Assembly (NCBI GenBank): GCA_016783145.1
Contig: JADHXD010000003.1
Span: 1 to 64,000 of the forward strand
From: Anaerolineae bacterium
Lineage (GTDB): Bacteria > Chloroflexota > Anaerolineae > JAFGEY01
DNA length: 64,000 bases
Reading direction: 5' to 3'
Both the position numbers and the translations under genes were made by a program. Numbering within the stretch: the stretch's first letter is position 1; every line of letters starts with the position of its first letter. This document shows positions 1 to 9,627 of this stretch, piece by piece. The notes under the pieces are model-generated. The model searched no databases and had not been told where the DNA came from. It worked only from the letters and a program-made list of their open reading frames with translations.

Positions 1-1233
1 CTGACCCGCCTGTGGGGAGCGACAGGACGGCTGATCGCCGATCACTTGCGACGGAGCCGGGGGCGCGTCACACTGACCGTCCTGACGCTCGCCGCTGCCC
101 TGGCCATGATCGTGGGTATGACCGGGTTCATCCGCTTTATGTTTGATGAGCTCTTGCTGCCCAAGGTTCAGAGTTCCGCCCAATTGGGCGCGTGGCTCAT
201 CTCTGCTGCCGACTTTGCGGCAGGTATGTCAGGATACAGTAAAGTGGAGAACCTGGCGCTCTCGCCGGATACAGTCGCCGAGATTGAGCAAGCCATGGAG
301 GGGCGTATCCAGACGATGGAGTGGCGCTTTGCCGTCGTCCCCGAACTGTCCATGCTGGGGTCCAGCTATTTCTCCTTTCTGCTCGACCCGCACAGCCTGC
401 AGCAGGCCGGCAGCTCCTTTTTCACGTTCACCGAAGGGAATTGGGCAACGGCCCTGCCTCTGCTACAAGATGGATGCGGCGTCCTCGTCTCTCCTGCCGT
501 CGCGAGCAGACACCGGGTCTCACCGGGCGAGCCGCTGCAGGTGACGGGAGCGGACGGGCCGGTAGCGTGCACAGTAGCGGGTATCGGCTCACCGTACGTG
601 GGCGCGTCGATCATCAGCCTCGATGCCGACGTGGCGTTCAGCGATACCGGGCCGATCGCCCTGCTGATCTGGCCTGCGCCGGGAGAAGAACGGGCCGCAC
701 TGGCGGCCGACCTCGCCGACGTAGTGGATCGCCTGCCCGGTGTCAGGATGGGGGAGCTCCAGGATATGGCCGACATGCAGGTCGAGGTGATGGATGCGCT
801 GCCAGCCCTGCTGGACACGCTGCTGCTGCTGGCATTCGCCGTCGCCGCGATGGGGGTCGTCAACACCACGGTGATCGGCGTGACCGAGCGGCGACGCGAA
901 CTGGCCCTGCTGCGGGCGATCGGAGCGACGCGGCGACAGGTGCGTGCGATGGTGGTGGGAGAAGCGGCGCTCATGGGGCTCATCGGTGGGGTGCTGGGAT
1001 GGGTGGGCGGGGCCGGCATCGCGGTCATCGTAGCCGTGACCTATGGCGGCAACTCGTGGGGTGTGAGCGACCTGGACCTTTGGCCCGCGGCCTGGCGCAC
1101 GGTGCGTGCGGCGTCCCCTGGCGGGCTGATCGGGCTGGTCGTCGCGCCCCTCATCTGCACCGCGGCGGCCTGGCTGCCCGCACGCACGATCCTGCGCGGC
1201 AGCGCCAGGGATGCAGTGCCGGATGAGGGCTAG
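1..1233 (+). CDS. ABC transporter permease, FtsX/MacB-like, C-terminal part (gene starts before the window)
   Basis: Frame +1 is open from base 1; C-terminal FtsX-type TM block 'NTTVIGVTERRRELALLRAIGATRRQVRAMVVGEA'. Confidence 0.85.
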   Translation: MTRLWGATGRLIADHLRRSRGRVTLTVLTLAAALAMIVGMTGFIRFMFDELLLPKVQSSAQLGAWLISAADFAAGMSGYSKVENLALSPDTVAEIEQAMEGRIQTMEWRFAVVPELSMLGSSYFSFLLDPHSLQQAGSSFFTFTEGNWATALPLLQDGCGVLVSPAVASRHRVSPGEPLQVTGADGPVACTVAGIGSPYVGASIISLDADVAFSDTGPIALLIWPAPGEERAALAADLADVVDRLPGVRMGELQDMADMQVEVMDALPALLDTLLLLAFAVAAMGVVNTTVIGVTERRRELALLRAIGATRRQVRAMVVGEAALMGLIGGVLGWVGGAGIAVIVAVTYGGNSWGVSDLDLWPAAWRTVRAASPGGLIGLVVAPLICTAAAWLPARTILRGSARDAVPDEG

Positions 1234-1237
1234 GGAA

Positions 1238-1281
1238 GACGTAGACCCTTCGGGTTTCGGAAAACCCCAAGGGTCTACGTC
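1238..1281. terminator. Hairpin between convergent genes, likely bidirectional terminator
   Basis: gacgtagacccttcgggttt / cgga / aaaccccaagggtctacgtc: 20-bp arms with one mismatch, lying between two convergent stop codons. Confidence 0.6.
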
Positions 1282-1283
1282 CG

Positions 1284-2918
1284 CTAAAACTCAAAGATCT
1301 CGGCAGCAGCCTGGCTCGCGCTCTTGGCATGGCCCTCGTCGGAAGCCATCTCTGCCCAAAACACCTCGTCGTATTTACGCGTGCGAACGACGATCGGCAT
1401 CGGCACCGCGTGACCCATCAGCAGCACCTGCTGGCGCGTATCCAGGCTTTCCAGCGCGCCACGCAAGAAGGAGCGGTTGCCCACACCGGTCAGCACGCCC
1501 TCGATGTCTCGCTCCTCTGTGAGCTTGCCGGTGACCCGCGTGCCGATTTGAGACATGACCTCGGCGTCAATGCTGCTCGGCCGCTGGTCCACGACCATCA
1601 ACGTGACGTGGTACTTGCGCAGTTCGCGGGCGATGGTGCCAAAGATGGTCTGCCTGGAGACCGACGGGTTGAGAAAGCTGTGCGCTTCCTCGATGGTGAT
1701 CATCAGCGGGCGCGGCCTGTCCGCAGGCTTTTGCGTTTGCTCGTACTGCTCTACCTTTTCGCGGTACAGGTGGCGCACGCGACGGGTGACCAGGTTGGCG
1801 ACCAGCATGTGATCCAGCGGCGAGTCATAGCGCCCAAAGTGAAGGATCACGTTCTGCCCCTTGTCCAGGGCGCTCACCATTTCGTCGATCAGGTTGAAAT
1901 TTCCGCGCTCGACGACGTACTCTTTGCGCTGCACCCGCTTGAGGGCGCGCTGGAGCGCGCCCATGGAGGCCGGGTGGGCGCCGCTCTCCCCACTGAACAG
2001 TTCCATCTCCTGGGGGGTCATGGTCACCAGGCGCGTCAGCCACTCTTCCTTGAACTGGTCCTCCAGCAAGCCAATGGTGGCCTCGGCGGTGCCGCGCAGG
2101 TTCAACTCCTGGGCCAGGAGCATCACGTCCTCGGGCTCGATCTGGTCCAGTCCGATCTGAACGGTGCGATCGATGCCCCGCCCCCCGCCACGTGACGCGG
2201 CCTGCCTGTCCAGCGAATAGACCAGTACCTTGTTCCTCCCAAAGAGGTGAGTCAACCCCTTGACGAACACACCATCCTCGCTCTCTTTGCCGAAAGCGTA
2301 CTCGTCGTGCATGTCAAAGATCAGGTTGACGGCCACGCCGCTCTTGATCACCCCACAGAGAAGGAGGCGCACCAGGAAGCTCTTGCCCGTGCCGCTCTGG
2401 CCAAAGATGCCGTTCGAACGCTCGACCATGCGCTCCAGGTTGATGCAGATCGGCAGGTCCATGGTCAGAGGAGTACCCACCGCAAAGTACTGCCTGCCCT
2501 GCTGCTCGTCGCCAAACACGGTGCGAAAGTCACTCGCGGTGGCCTCAGCCAGCGTGGATAGGTGCATGGGGATCGTGCGCACCGGCTGCGGCCCCTCAAG
2601 ATCGACGATAAAGTCCTCCTCGCCTCCCTTGGACATCATTTGCATCGGCTTGACCTGCACGTTGGCATAGGTCAGCGAGCCGCGGAGCGCGCTGGCGACA
2701 AAGGGTGAGGCATCTGCCGGCGGATCGGCGATCAGGCGCGCGTCGGTAGCACGGAGCTGCATATCACTGATCATGCTAAAGTAGAGATTTCGATCGCCCT
2801 CGACGATCACAAAGTCGCCGATGCGCATCTGCTCAGTGGAGACGTCCGGATCGAGCCGAACGCTGAGCCCGGCGTTGAACGCGCCGTCGGTGACGACGCC
2901 CAGTCGTTTGCGGGGCAT
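1284..2918 (-). CDS. HerA-like / DUF87 ATP-binding protein
   Basis: Walker A 'GIFGQSGTGKSFLVRLLL', 'ITIEEAHSFLNPSVSRQTIFGTIARELRKYHVTLMVVDQRPSSID'. Start moved to the internal ATG (MPRKRLGVV). Confidence 0.8.
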   Translation of the reverse strand: MPRKRLGVVTDGAFNAGLSVRLDPDVSTEQMRIGDFVIVEGDRNLYFSMISDMQLRATDARLIADPPADASPFVASALRGSLTYANVQVKPMQMMSKGGEEDFIVDLEGPQPVRTIPMHLSTLAEATASDFRTVFGDEQQGRQYFAVGTPLTMDLPICINLERMVERSNGIFGQSGTGKSFLVRLLLCGVIKSGVAVNLIFDMHDEYAFGKESEDGVFVKGLTHLFGRNKVLVYSLDRQAASRGGGRGIDRTVQIGLDQIEPEDVMLLAQELNLRGTAEATIGLLEDQFKEEWLTRLVTMTPQEMELFSGESGAHPASMGALQRALKRVQRKEYVVERGNFNLIDEMVSALDKGQNVILHFGRYDSPLDHMLVANLVTRRVRHLYREKVEQYEQTQKPADRPRPLMITIEEAHSFLNPSVSRQTIFGTIARELRKYHVTLMVVDQRPSSIDAEVMSQIGTRVTGKLTEERDIEGVLTGVGNRSFLRGALESLDTRQQVLLMGHAVPMPIVVRTRKYDEVFWAEMASDEGHAKSASQAAAEIFEF

Positions 2919-2926
2919 GGTCCTCC

Positions 2927-3562
2927 TCAGTTCTCTTCCACACACAGGGCCGCGATCTGCGCTGCCGGGATACCCCCCGCGCGCAGGATCTTGGGCGGGC
3001 GGACAGTCAGGTCGAGCACGGTCGATGCCACTCCGCCCGGACACAGACCGCCATCGAGCAGCAGGTCGATCCGGCCTTCGAGTTGGGCGAGCACACCGCT
3101 CGCCGTCGCCGGTGCGGGATGGTTCGATAGGTTGGCGCTGGTCGCTGCGAGCGGCGCATCCAGCTCCCGCAGAAGCGCCTGGACGACGGGATGATCGGGC
3201 ACGCGCACAGCGACGGTATCCCCGCCTGCGGTCACCGCGTCCGGTATGCGGGCCGCCCGGTGCAGCACCAAGGTCAGCGCGCCGGGCCAAAAGCGATCCG
3301 CCAGCACATAGGCCAGGTCAGGAACGGACGCCGCTACCGAGGCCAGTGCCTCGACGCGAGAAAGGAGCAGGGGGATCGCCTTGTCGGGGGGGCGGCACTT
3401 GGCCACGTACAGCCGCTCGACGGCAGCGGGCAGAAAGGCGTGCGCGCCAATGCCGTAGACGGTGTCGGTGGGAAAGGCGACGATCCCGCCGTCGCGCAGC
3501 ACGCGGACCGCGTACGCGATATCGTGGCTCTCTGTGCCTCTGCAGATCGTACTCACACCCAT
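2927..3562 (-). CDS. tsaC: L-threonylcarbamoyladenylate synthase (Sua5/YciO/YrdC family)
   Basis: 'IVAFPTDTVYGIGAHA', 'KCRPPDKAIPLLL', 'RFWPGALTLVLHR', 'VAVRVPDHPVVQALL', 'LAATSANLSN'. Confidence 0.9.
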   Translation of the reverse strand: MGVSTICRGTESHDIAYAVRVLRDGGIVAFPTDTVYGIGAHAFLPAAVERLYVAKCRPPDKAIPLLLSRVEALASVAASVPDLAYVLADRFWPGALTLVLHRAARIPDAVTAGGDTVAVRVPDHPVVQALLRELDAPLAATSANLSNHPAPATASGVLAQLEGRIDLLLDGGLCPGGVASTVLDLTVRPPKILRAGGIPAAQIAALCVEEN

Positions 3563-3592
3563 CACATCCTCTCCTGATCCTACACCAGCCTC

Positions 3593-3621
3593 AGTATAGC
3601 GCAAAAGAAAACCGGTGTCAA
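3593..3621 (-). promoter_or_regulatory. Sigma70-type promoter for tsaC-herA
   Basis: Minus strand TTGACA-17-TATACT (plus agtata 3593-3598, tgtcaa 3616-3621). Confidence 0.7.
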
Positions 3622-3640
3622 CGAAACGCCGATTTGTGTA

Positions 3641-3669
3641 TTGAATCTTTTTACACCTTGTGGTATGAT
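3641..3669 (+). promoter_or_regulatory. Sigma70-type promoter for the metallophosphoesterase
   Basis: TTGAAT-17-TATGAT, divergent from the tsaC promoter. Confidence 0.6.
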
Positions 3670-3723
3670 GGTAGCGTACCGTGATCCTCCGCAACTCTTA
3701 GTCGCGATTAGGAGGTGGTCGCA

Positions 3724-4821
3724 ATGTCCGCGCAGAGAGACCAAGCCCTTTCGATATCGAGCCACGTGAGCGAAGTGGGAACGGCACTCGATGCCGCCCT
3801 TGCTCGCACCATACGAGAGGAATCCCAGAAGGGCACCCCATCGATGGACCTATCCTCGGCGCGCTACATCATCTTCTCCGACCTTCACCGGGGGGCCCGC
3901 AACGGCGCAGACGACTTTTTGCGCGCGGAAAGGGCCTACAACGCTGCGCTTTCCTACTACCTGAGGATGGGACACACCCTCGTGGTCCTTGGCGACGTCG
4001 AGGAGCTGTGGGAAGAGAGGCCAGCATCCGTGGTCAAAGCCTACAAACACTCGCTCGCCCTCGAGTCTCAATTCCACCACAAAGGGCGCTACGTGCGCAT
4101 CCGGGGCAACCACGACGACGAGTGGCAGTTCACAGATAGGGTACGCCTGTTCCTGAGCTCGCTGTTCGGTGGCCCGCAGCTAGACGTGCGCGAAAGCACC
4201 CGGATCGTGGTGACGGACAAAGGCGAGGAATTGGGCGCGCTGTTCCTTATTCACGGGCACCAGGGAGATGCCTGGGCCGATGCCGCTTCCCGCGTGGCCA
4301 AGATCTTTGTCCGGTACGTGTGGCGTCCCTTCCAACGGCTCACCCGCCTCTCCTTTAACACGCCGGCAGAGAGCTGGGAGCTCAGAGAAAAGCACAACTC
4401 TGCCCTGTACTCGTGGGCCGAAAAGCAGAGCAAACTGATCCTGATCGCCGGGCACACGCACCGGCCCGTGTTCAAATCACAGTCCCACGTTGCTCAGCTC
4501 CTGGAAGAGGTGGAGCGGCTCGAAAAAGAGGCAGAGAGCAAGCCCAGTCGCATCCTGCTCGAAGCCCAGGCAGTTCTCCTGGCCAAGATCGAGTGGGTCC
4601 TGGCCCAGGAGAGGCAAAAGCCGGACCGTGAGACCCGCTATGCCATGACCAAGCCCTGCTACTTTAACACCGGCTGCTGCAGCTTTCTCGACGGCGACAT
4701 CACCGGAATCGAGATCGTGGACGGGATGATTCGCCTCATCCGTTGGCCGGACAAGGAAGGAAGCCCCAAACCGCACACTCTGGCCAAGGACTCGTTGAGG
4801 GATGTGCTTGCTGCTTGTTGA
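3724..4821 (+). CDS. Calcineurin-like metallophosphoesterase
   Basis: 'IIFSDLHRGARNGADDF', 'VVLGDVEELWEE', 'IRGNHDDEW', 'IHGHQGD', 'IAGHTHRPVF'; ATG preceded by ggaggt. Confidence 0.85.
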   Translation: MSAQRDQALSISSHVSEVGTALDAALARTIREESQKGTPSMDLSSARYIIFSDLHRGARNGADDFLRAERAYNAALSYYLRMGHTLVVLGDVEELWEERPASVVKAYKHSLALESQFHHKGRYVRIRGNHDDEWQFTDRVRLFLSSLFGGPQLDVRESTRIVVTDKGEELGALFLIHGHQGDAWADAASRVAKIFVRYVWRPFQRLTRLSFNTPAESWELREKHNSALYSWAEKQSKLILIAGHTHRPVFKSQSHVAQLLEEVERLEKEAESKPSRILLEAQAVLLAKIEWVLAQERQKPDRETRYAMTKPCYFNTGCCSFLDGDITGIEIVDGMIRLIRWPDKEGSPKPHTLAKDSLRDVLAAC

Positions 4822-4873
4822 GTTTGTGGTATAATCGCCACCCATGCCCGGTATCGAACGTGGAGGAGTCGAG

Positions 4874-6649
4874 TTGGTTCATCGGAGCGCACGTCTCGGC
4901 CTGATCGCGATCCTCGTCCTATCCATCCTGAGCGTGCCTGCCCTTGCCACAGACGGTGTGTCTGGGGCGGGCTCATCGCAGCTCCTGTGGGCGACGGCGC
5001 TTGCCTGGCTCGTTCCCGTCGGGTTGGGACTCGTCGCATGCGGCGCAGTCCCGCCGGGTCACGTCGCACGGGTGATCCGCCTCGGCTGGCTGGCGTTGGC
5101 AGTATCGGTCATCGGCTACTGGTTGTGCGGGTTTGCCTTTCAGTTCGGCGGGATAGGTTTTGTGGTCGACCAGCCCGACCTCGCGGGCCTGGTGCGCCAG
5201 TGGACGTGGGCGCCCATCGCCGCGAGCTGGGGCACGCAGTGGGGGATGCTCGGACTGGAGGGCTATATGCTGCGCGGTCCGGCCTCGACGCCCGCCGCAC
5301 TCGCCCTGTTCCTGTCTCAACTGCCATGGATCACGACCGCCGTGGCCCTGCCCCTCTGGTCCTTGCAGGGACGCACCCGGGCAGTGGTCCTCTTTATGAG
5401 CGGGATCACGATCGCCTTTCTCTACTCACTGATCGGCCACTGGACCTGGGGCGGCGGCTGGCTGGCGAACCTGGGCCTCAATCTGGGATGGGGACACGGT
5501 TTCGTGGACTGGGGCGGCGCCGGTGCCGTACACCTGGCAGGAGCGGCGACGGCGCTGGCGGGGATGCTGGCCTTTGGCACGCGTGCCTCTGCCCGATCCC
5601 GCGTCGAGCAGCTCGCCCTGCCGACGGTGAATGTGGCGCAGACCGGAGAGGGGGATGTATTCCGCGTCGCTCAAGACGGCGAGACCTACGTTCCTATGCC
5701 TCCCTTGCACCTGCCCATTCTGGCCACGCTCGGCGCATGGCTGGTCCTCGTTGGCTGGATAGGGTGGGGACAGAGCACGCCGGTACGGGTGGCCAGCGGG
5801 CTGGAGATGGCCTGGGCAGAATTCGGCATCGGCCTGATGTTGGCTGCGGCAGGGGGAGCGGCGGCTTCCCTTGCGTTCAGTTGGCTGACAACGGGCCAAG
5901 CCAACGCGCTGATGACCGCCCGGGGGGTAACCGCGGCGATCGTCGCCGCCAGTGCCGGCCTGCCCTTCCTGCCCTTTTGGGCCGCTCTCGCCGTGGGAGC
6001 AGGAGCGGGACTGCTGGTACCCCTGGGACAGTACGCGATCGAGCACGTGCTGCGCCTCGATGATCCCACGTCGGCCATCGCGACACACGGCCTGCCGGCC
6101 TTGTGGGGGCTGCTGGCTGTGGGCCTGTTCGCCGATGGCGGAGCGGGCCAGGCATGGAACCGGGTGGGCAGAGGCGCCTACCTGGGCGTCGACGGGCAGG
6201 GGATCACCGGACGCCTGCCAGCCGCTGGCTACGCCAACGACTGGCCTGGGCAGTTCCAGGCCCAGCTCACGGGCTCGATCGCCCTCTGCCTGTCGGCGTT
6301 TTTCGCATCGTGGTTGCTCTTTGCAGTCGTACAGGGGCTGACACGGGCGTGGCACGGCGAGTACACGGTTCGCCTTCCCAGGCACCCCCGACTCAAGCAG
6401 CCGCGCCCGAGGAGGAGAGCTTACCGTGGGCCCCGCATTCGCTTTGTCCGCGCTTCGACATCCGAGCCCCAGGCATCTGAAGAACCCACGCCCAGCGCGG
6501 GCGCGTCCCTGATCCGAACCCTGGCAGAGCGGAGCAAGGGGTGGATCCAGGCGCTCAGGGCCCGGATCCGCAGGTCATCCGATCGGCGCCAGGAGCAGGT
6601 CGCTGGCGAGACGGAGGGGAGCGCGGAGACCCACGATGGCCCTCTCTAG
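4874..6649 (+). CDS. Ammonium transporter (Amt/Mep/Rh family) with long basic C-terminal extension
   Basis: 'GYWLCGFAFQFGG', 'FVDWGGAGAVHLAGAATALAGM' and 'IATHGLPALWGLLAVGLFADG' carry both conserved pore histidines; signal peptide; TTG start after ggaggag (an upstream in-frame ATG at 4844 is possible). Confidence 0.8.
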   Translation: MVHRSARLGLIAILVLSILSVPALATDGVSGAGSSQLLWATALAWLVPVGLGLVACGAVPPGHVARVIRLGWLALAVSVIGYWLCGFAFQFGGIGFVVDQPDLAGLVRQWTWAPIAASWGTQWGMLGLEGYMLRGPASTPAALALFLSQLPWITTAVALPLWSLQGRTRAVVLFMSGITIAFLYSLIGHWTWGGGWLANLGLNLGWGHGFVDWGGAGAVHLAGAATALAGMLAFGTRASARSRVEQLALPTVNVAQTGEGDVFRVAQDGETYVPMPPLHLPILATLGAWLVLVGWIGWGQSTPVRVASGLEMAWAEFGIGLMLAAAGGAAASLAFSWLTTGQANALMTARGVTAAIVAASAGLPFLPFWAALAVGAGAGLLVPLGQYAIEHVLRLDDPTSAIATHGLPALWGLLAVGLFADGGAGQAWNRVGRGAYLGVDGQGITGRLPAAGYANDWPGQFQAQLTGSIALCLSAFFASWLLFAVVQGLTRAWHGEYTVRLPRHPRLKQPRPRRRAYRGPRIRFVRASTSEPQASEEPTPSAGASLIRTLAERSKGWIQALRARIRRSSDRRQEQVAGETEGSAETHDGPL

Positions 6650-6689
6650 CCATCTCACAGAGAGTACAGCTACTGCAAAGCCGGCTGAG

Positions 6690-6851
6690 CTCTGGCTGGC
6701 GTATCTCCATGGGCCGAGCAGCGGCATGAGGATGCCGCTGCTACCAGATTCCCGTAGGTTTGTCGAGGATCTCTGGCTGGGGCATCTCTATGGGCCGAGC
6801 AGCGGCATGAGGATGCCGCTGCTACCGCGTTCCCGTAGGTTTGTCGAGGGG
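6690..6851. repeat. Two tandem copies of an 81-bp repeat, each with a perfect 11-bp hairpin
   Basis: Copies 6690-6770 and 6771-6851; hairpins agcagcggcat-gagg-atgccgctgct at 6717-6742 and 6798-6823. Confidence 0.85.
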
Positions 6852-6883
6852 CTTTGCACCAGCTCCCCCGCCCGGAGAACGTC

Positions 6884-7480
6884 ATGCGGATAGGAGTGAT
6901 CGGGGGCACGTTCGATCCGATCCACATCGGCCACCTGATCATCGCCGAGGAGGCACGCGTCCTGCTGGAGCTCGATCAGATGGTGTTCATCCCCGCCGGG
7001 AAACCGCCCCACAAGCTCGATCTATCGATCACCGACCCCGAGCACAGGTTCGCCATGGTCGAGCTGGCTACCGCCGACAACCCGCATATGACCGTCTCGC
7101 GGGTGGACATCGATCGCCCAGGCCCGTGCTACACGGTGGACACCATTCGCTTGCTCCAGGACGTGTGGGGGCCCGAGACCGCAATCTACTTTCTGATAGG
7201 AACCGACTCGCTGGCCGAGCTGCCGACGTGGTATCAGCCCCAGCGCTTGCTCCGCCTCTGTCACATCGTTGCCGTCCGGCGGCCGGGATACCCGGTGGAC
7301 CTGCAGGCATTGGAGGGCGTGCTGCCCGGAGCAGCATCTCTCATCCACATCCTGGAGGCGCCCGTGCTCGACATCTCGGCCACCGATGTCCGGCGACGCA
7401 TCCGCGAGGGCCGGTCGATCCGCTACGTGGTGCCCCGTGCGGTCGAGCGCTACATCAGCGAGCATCGCCTCTACCTTTGA
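6884..7480 (+). CDS. nadD: Nicotinate-nucleotide adenylyltransferase
   Basis: 'GVIGGTFDPIHIGHLIIAEEA', 'FIPAGKPPHK', 'FLIGTDSLAELPTW', 'ISATDVRRRIREGRSIRYVVP'. Confidence 0.95.
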   Translation: MRIGVIGGTFDPIHIGHLIIAEEARVLLELDQMVFIPAGKPPHKLDLSITDPEHRFAMVELATADNPHMTVSRVDIDRPGPCYTVDTIRLLQDVWGPETAIYFLIGTDSLAELPTWYQPQRLLRLCHIVAVRRPGYPVDLQALEGVLPGAASLIHILEAPVLDISATDVRRRIREGRSIRYVVPRAVERYISEHRLYL

Positions 7481-7497
7481 TAGGCCAGGTCGATCGA

Positions 7498-9627
7498 ATG
7501 GCTGACGCAGCGAACCTGAACGTCGATCCTACGCTCCATCCCGACAAGAGGATCTTTTTCCTCCAGGGACCTCCCGGGGCTGGAAAGACCACCCTGGCGA
7601 TACGCCGTCTCTCTCAATTGCTCCACAGCGGCGTGCCCGCCGAGTCGATCCTGGTCTGGGTGCCTCAGCGCGTGCTCGGCAGGCCATACACTGAGGCTCT
7701 GTGGGAGCTGGACATCCCCGGCAGCGAGGTCACCGTTGTCACGGTGGGCGGTCTAGCGCGGCGGACCCTTGCCCTGTACTGGCCACTGATCGCCGAAAAA
7801 GCTGGCTTTGGCCTCCCCGATCAGGAGCCCATCTTTCTCACCCTGGAGACAACCCAGTACTATATGGATCGCATCGTGTCGCCCTACATCGACCAAGGGC
7901 ATTTCGATGGGATATCCATCCGCCGCAACCGCCTGGTCAGCCAGATCATCGACAACCTGAACAAGGCGGCGGTCGTCGGCTTTCCACACACAGACGTCGC
8001 CGCCCGCCTCAAACAAGCGTGGTCCGGTGAGAGCGCGCGCCTGCGCGCCTACGACCAGGTCCAGGCGTGCGTGAACGGCTTTCGCACCTACTGCCTGGCT
8101 CACAACCTGCTCGACTTTTCCCTCCAGCTCGATATATTCTTTGACCATTTCTTGACCGAGCCCGCATGTCGCGGCCACCTGTTCGGGAGGTACCGACACC
8201 TGATCGTGGACAATGTCGAAGAGGACACGCCACGCGCGCACGACCTCCTGAAGCAGTGGCTGGGAGAATGCGAGAGCGCGCTGGTCGTGATGGATCAGGG
8301 TGGAGGATATCGCGCCTTCCTGGGCGCTGACGCCGAGGGTGCTGCAGAGCTCAAGTGGTCGTGCCAGGACTGGATGACCCTGGACCGATCGTACGTGGTG
8401 TCGGCACACGTGCAGGCCCTGGGAGACCACCTGGTACAGTCGCTGGGAAGAGAAGTCGCCGAACGCCTTTCAGGCCCGAGTCCCGCACCCCGCCAGCCGG
8501 AGACAGGCAACCCGAGAGTCGCGATCCACTTTGAGCTCGCGCGCTTTCAGCACCAGATGATCGAGTGGGTGGCCGACCAGGTTGCGCTGCTCGTGCACGA
8601 GCGCGATGTTCCGCCTGGAGAGATCGCGATCCTGTCTCCTTTCCTCGGCGACGCGCTTCGGTTCGCGCTGTCCAACGCGTTGTCGCATCGCCAGGTGCCC
8701 GTGCGTTCGCACCGCCCATCGCGCGCCCTGCGCGAAGAGCCCGCGGCGCGCTGCCTGCTGACGTGGGCGGCCTTCGCCCGTCCCGACTGGGGGCTCTGCC
8801 CAGCGCCGCCGGACGTGACCCAGGCCCTGATGTTGGCTGTCGATGGTCTCGACCTGATCCGTGCTCGCCTGCTCACCGAGGTCGCGTACCGCCCGCGAGA
8901 GGGGCGACCGATGCTCACCTCGTTCGATCAGATGCGAACGGACATGCAGCAGCGGATCAGCTTTACGCTCGGGGAGCGATTCGAGCGCCTGCGCGGCTGG
9001 TTGGCCGCCTACGGGGAACAAAGACCGCTCGAGCTGGACGACCTGCTTGACGGGCTGTTCACCGAGCTGCTCTCGCAGCCTGGATTTGGCTTCTACCGCA
9101 ACCTGGATGCCGGACGGGTCACAGCAAACCTGATCGAATCCTATCAAAAGTTCCGCCGCGTAGTGGGGGGCACCACCCCCGGCCCGCTCGGCCCGGAGTA
9201 CCTGCGCACGGTCGATCAGGGGATCATCGCAGCTACCTACGTACAGAGCTGGCAGATCGAAGCGACCGACGCGGTTCTGATGGCCCCGGCCTATACGTTT
9301 CTGATGGCCAACCGCCCCGTGGAGGTGCAGTTCTGGCTGGACGTGGGAAGCAGCGCATGGTGGGAGCGGCTCTACCAGCCCCTAACCCACCCGCACGTCC
9401 TGAGCAGGCAGTGGCCCGAGGGTAAAACGTGGGGCGATGAGGAGGAATTTGCCGCCCGGCAGATCGCGCTCGGCCGGCTGGTCCTGGGGCTGGTTCGGCG
9501 CTGTCGCACCGGTATCTACCTGGGCATCTCTGAGCTCGGCGAGCAGGGATACGAGCAGCGCGGTCCCCTCTTGCAGGCGATCCAGCGCACATTGCGCCGG
9601 ACGCCACCCCCTTCCCAAGACCTATGA
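7498..9627 (+). CDS. UvrD/PcrA-like SF1 helicase-family protein with divergent motifs
   Basis: Walker A 'FLQGPPGAGKTTLAIRRL'; degenerate motif II 'HLIVDNVEEDTP'; ATG at 7498 (ORF track extends it upstream through nadD out of frame). Confidence 0.7.
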   Translation: MADAANLNVDPTLHPDKRIFFLQGPPGAGKTTLAIRRLSQLLHSGVPAESILVWVPQRVLGRPYTEALWELDIPGSEVTVVTVGGLARRTLALYWPLIAEKAGFGLPDQEPIFLTLETTQYYMDRIVSPYIDQGHFDGISIRRNRLVSQIIDNLNKAAVVGFPHTDVAARLKQAWSGESARLRAYDQVQACVNGFRTYCLAHNLLDFSLQLDIFFDHFLTEPACRGHLFGRYRHLIVDNVEEDTPRAHDLLKQWLGECESALVVMDQGGGYRAFLGADAEGAAELKWSCQDWMTLDRSYVVSAHVQALGDHLVQSLGREVAERLSGPSPAPRQPETGNPRVAIHFELARFQHQMIEWVADQVALLVHERDVPPGEIAILSPFLGDALRFALSNALSHRQVPVRSHRPSRALREEPAARCLLTWAAFARPDWGLCPAPPDVTQALMLAVDGLDLIRARLLTEVAYRPREGRPMLTSFDQMRTDMQQRISFTLGERFERLRGWLAAYGEQRPLELDDLLDGLFTELLSQPGFGFYRNLDAGRVTANLIESYQKFRRVVGGTTPGPLGPEYLRTVDQGIIAATYVQSWQIEATDAVLMAPAYTFLMANRPVEVQFWLDVGSSAWWERLYQPLTHPHVLSRQWPEGKTWGDEEEFAARQIALGRLVLGLVRRCRTGIYLGISELGEQGYEQRGPLLQAIQRTLRRTPPPSQDL

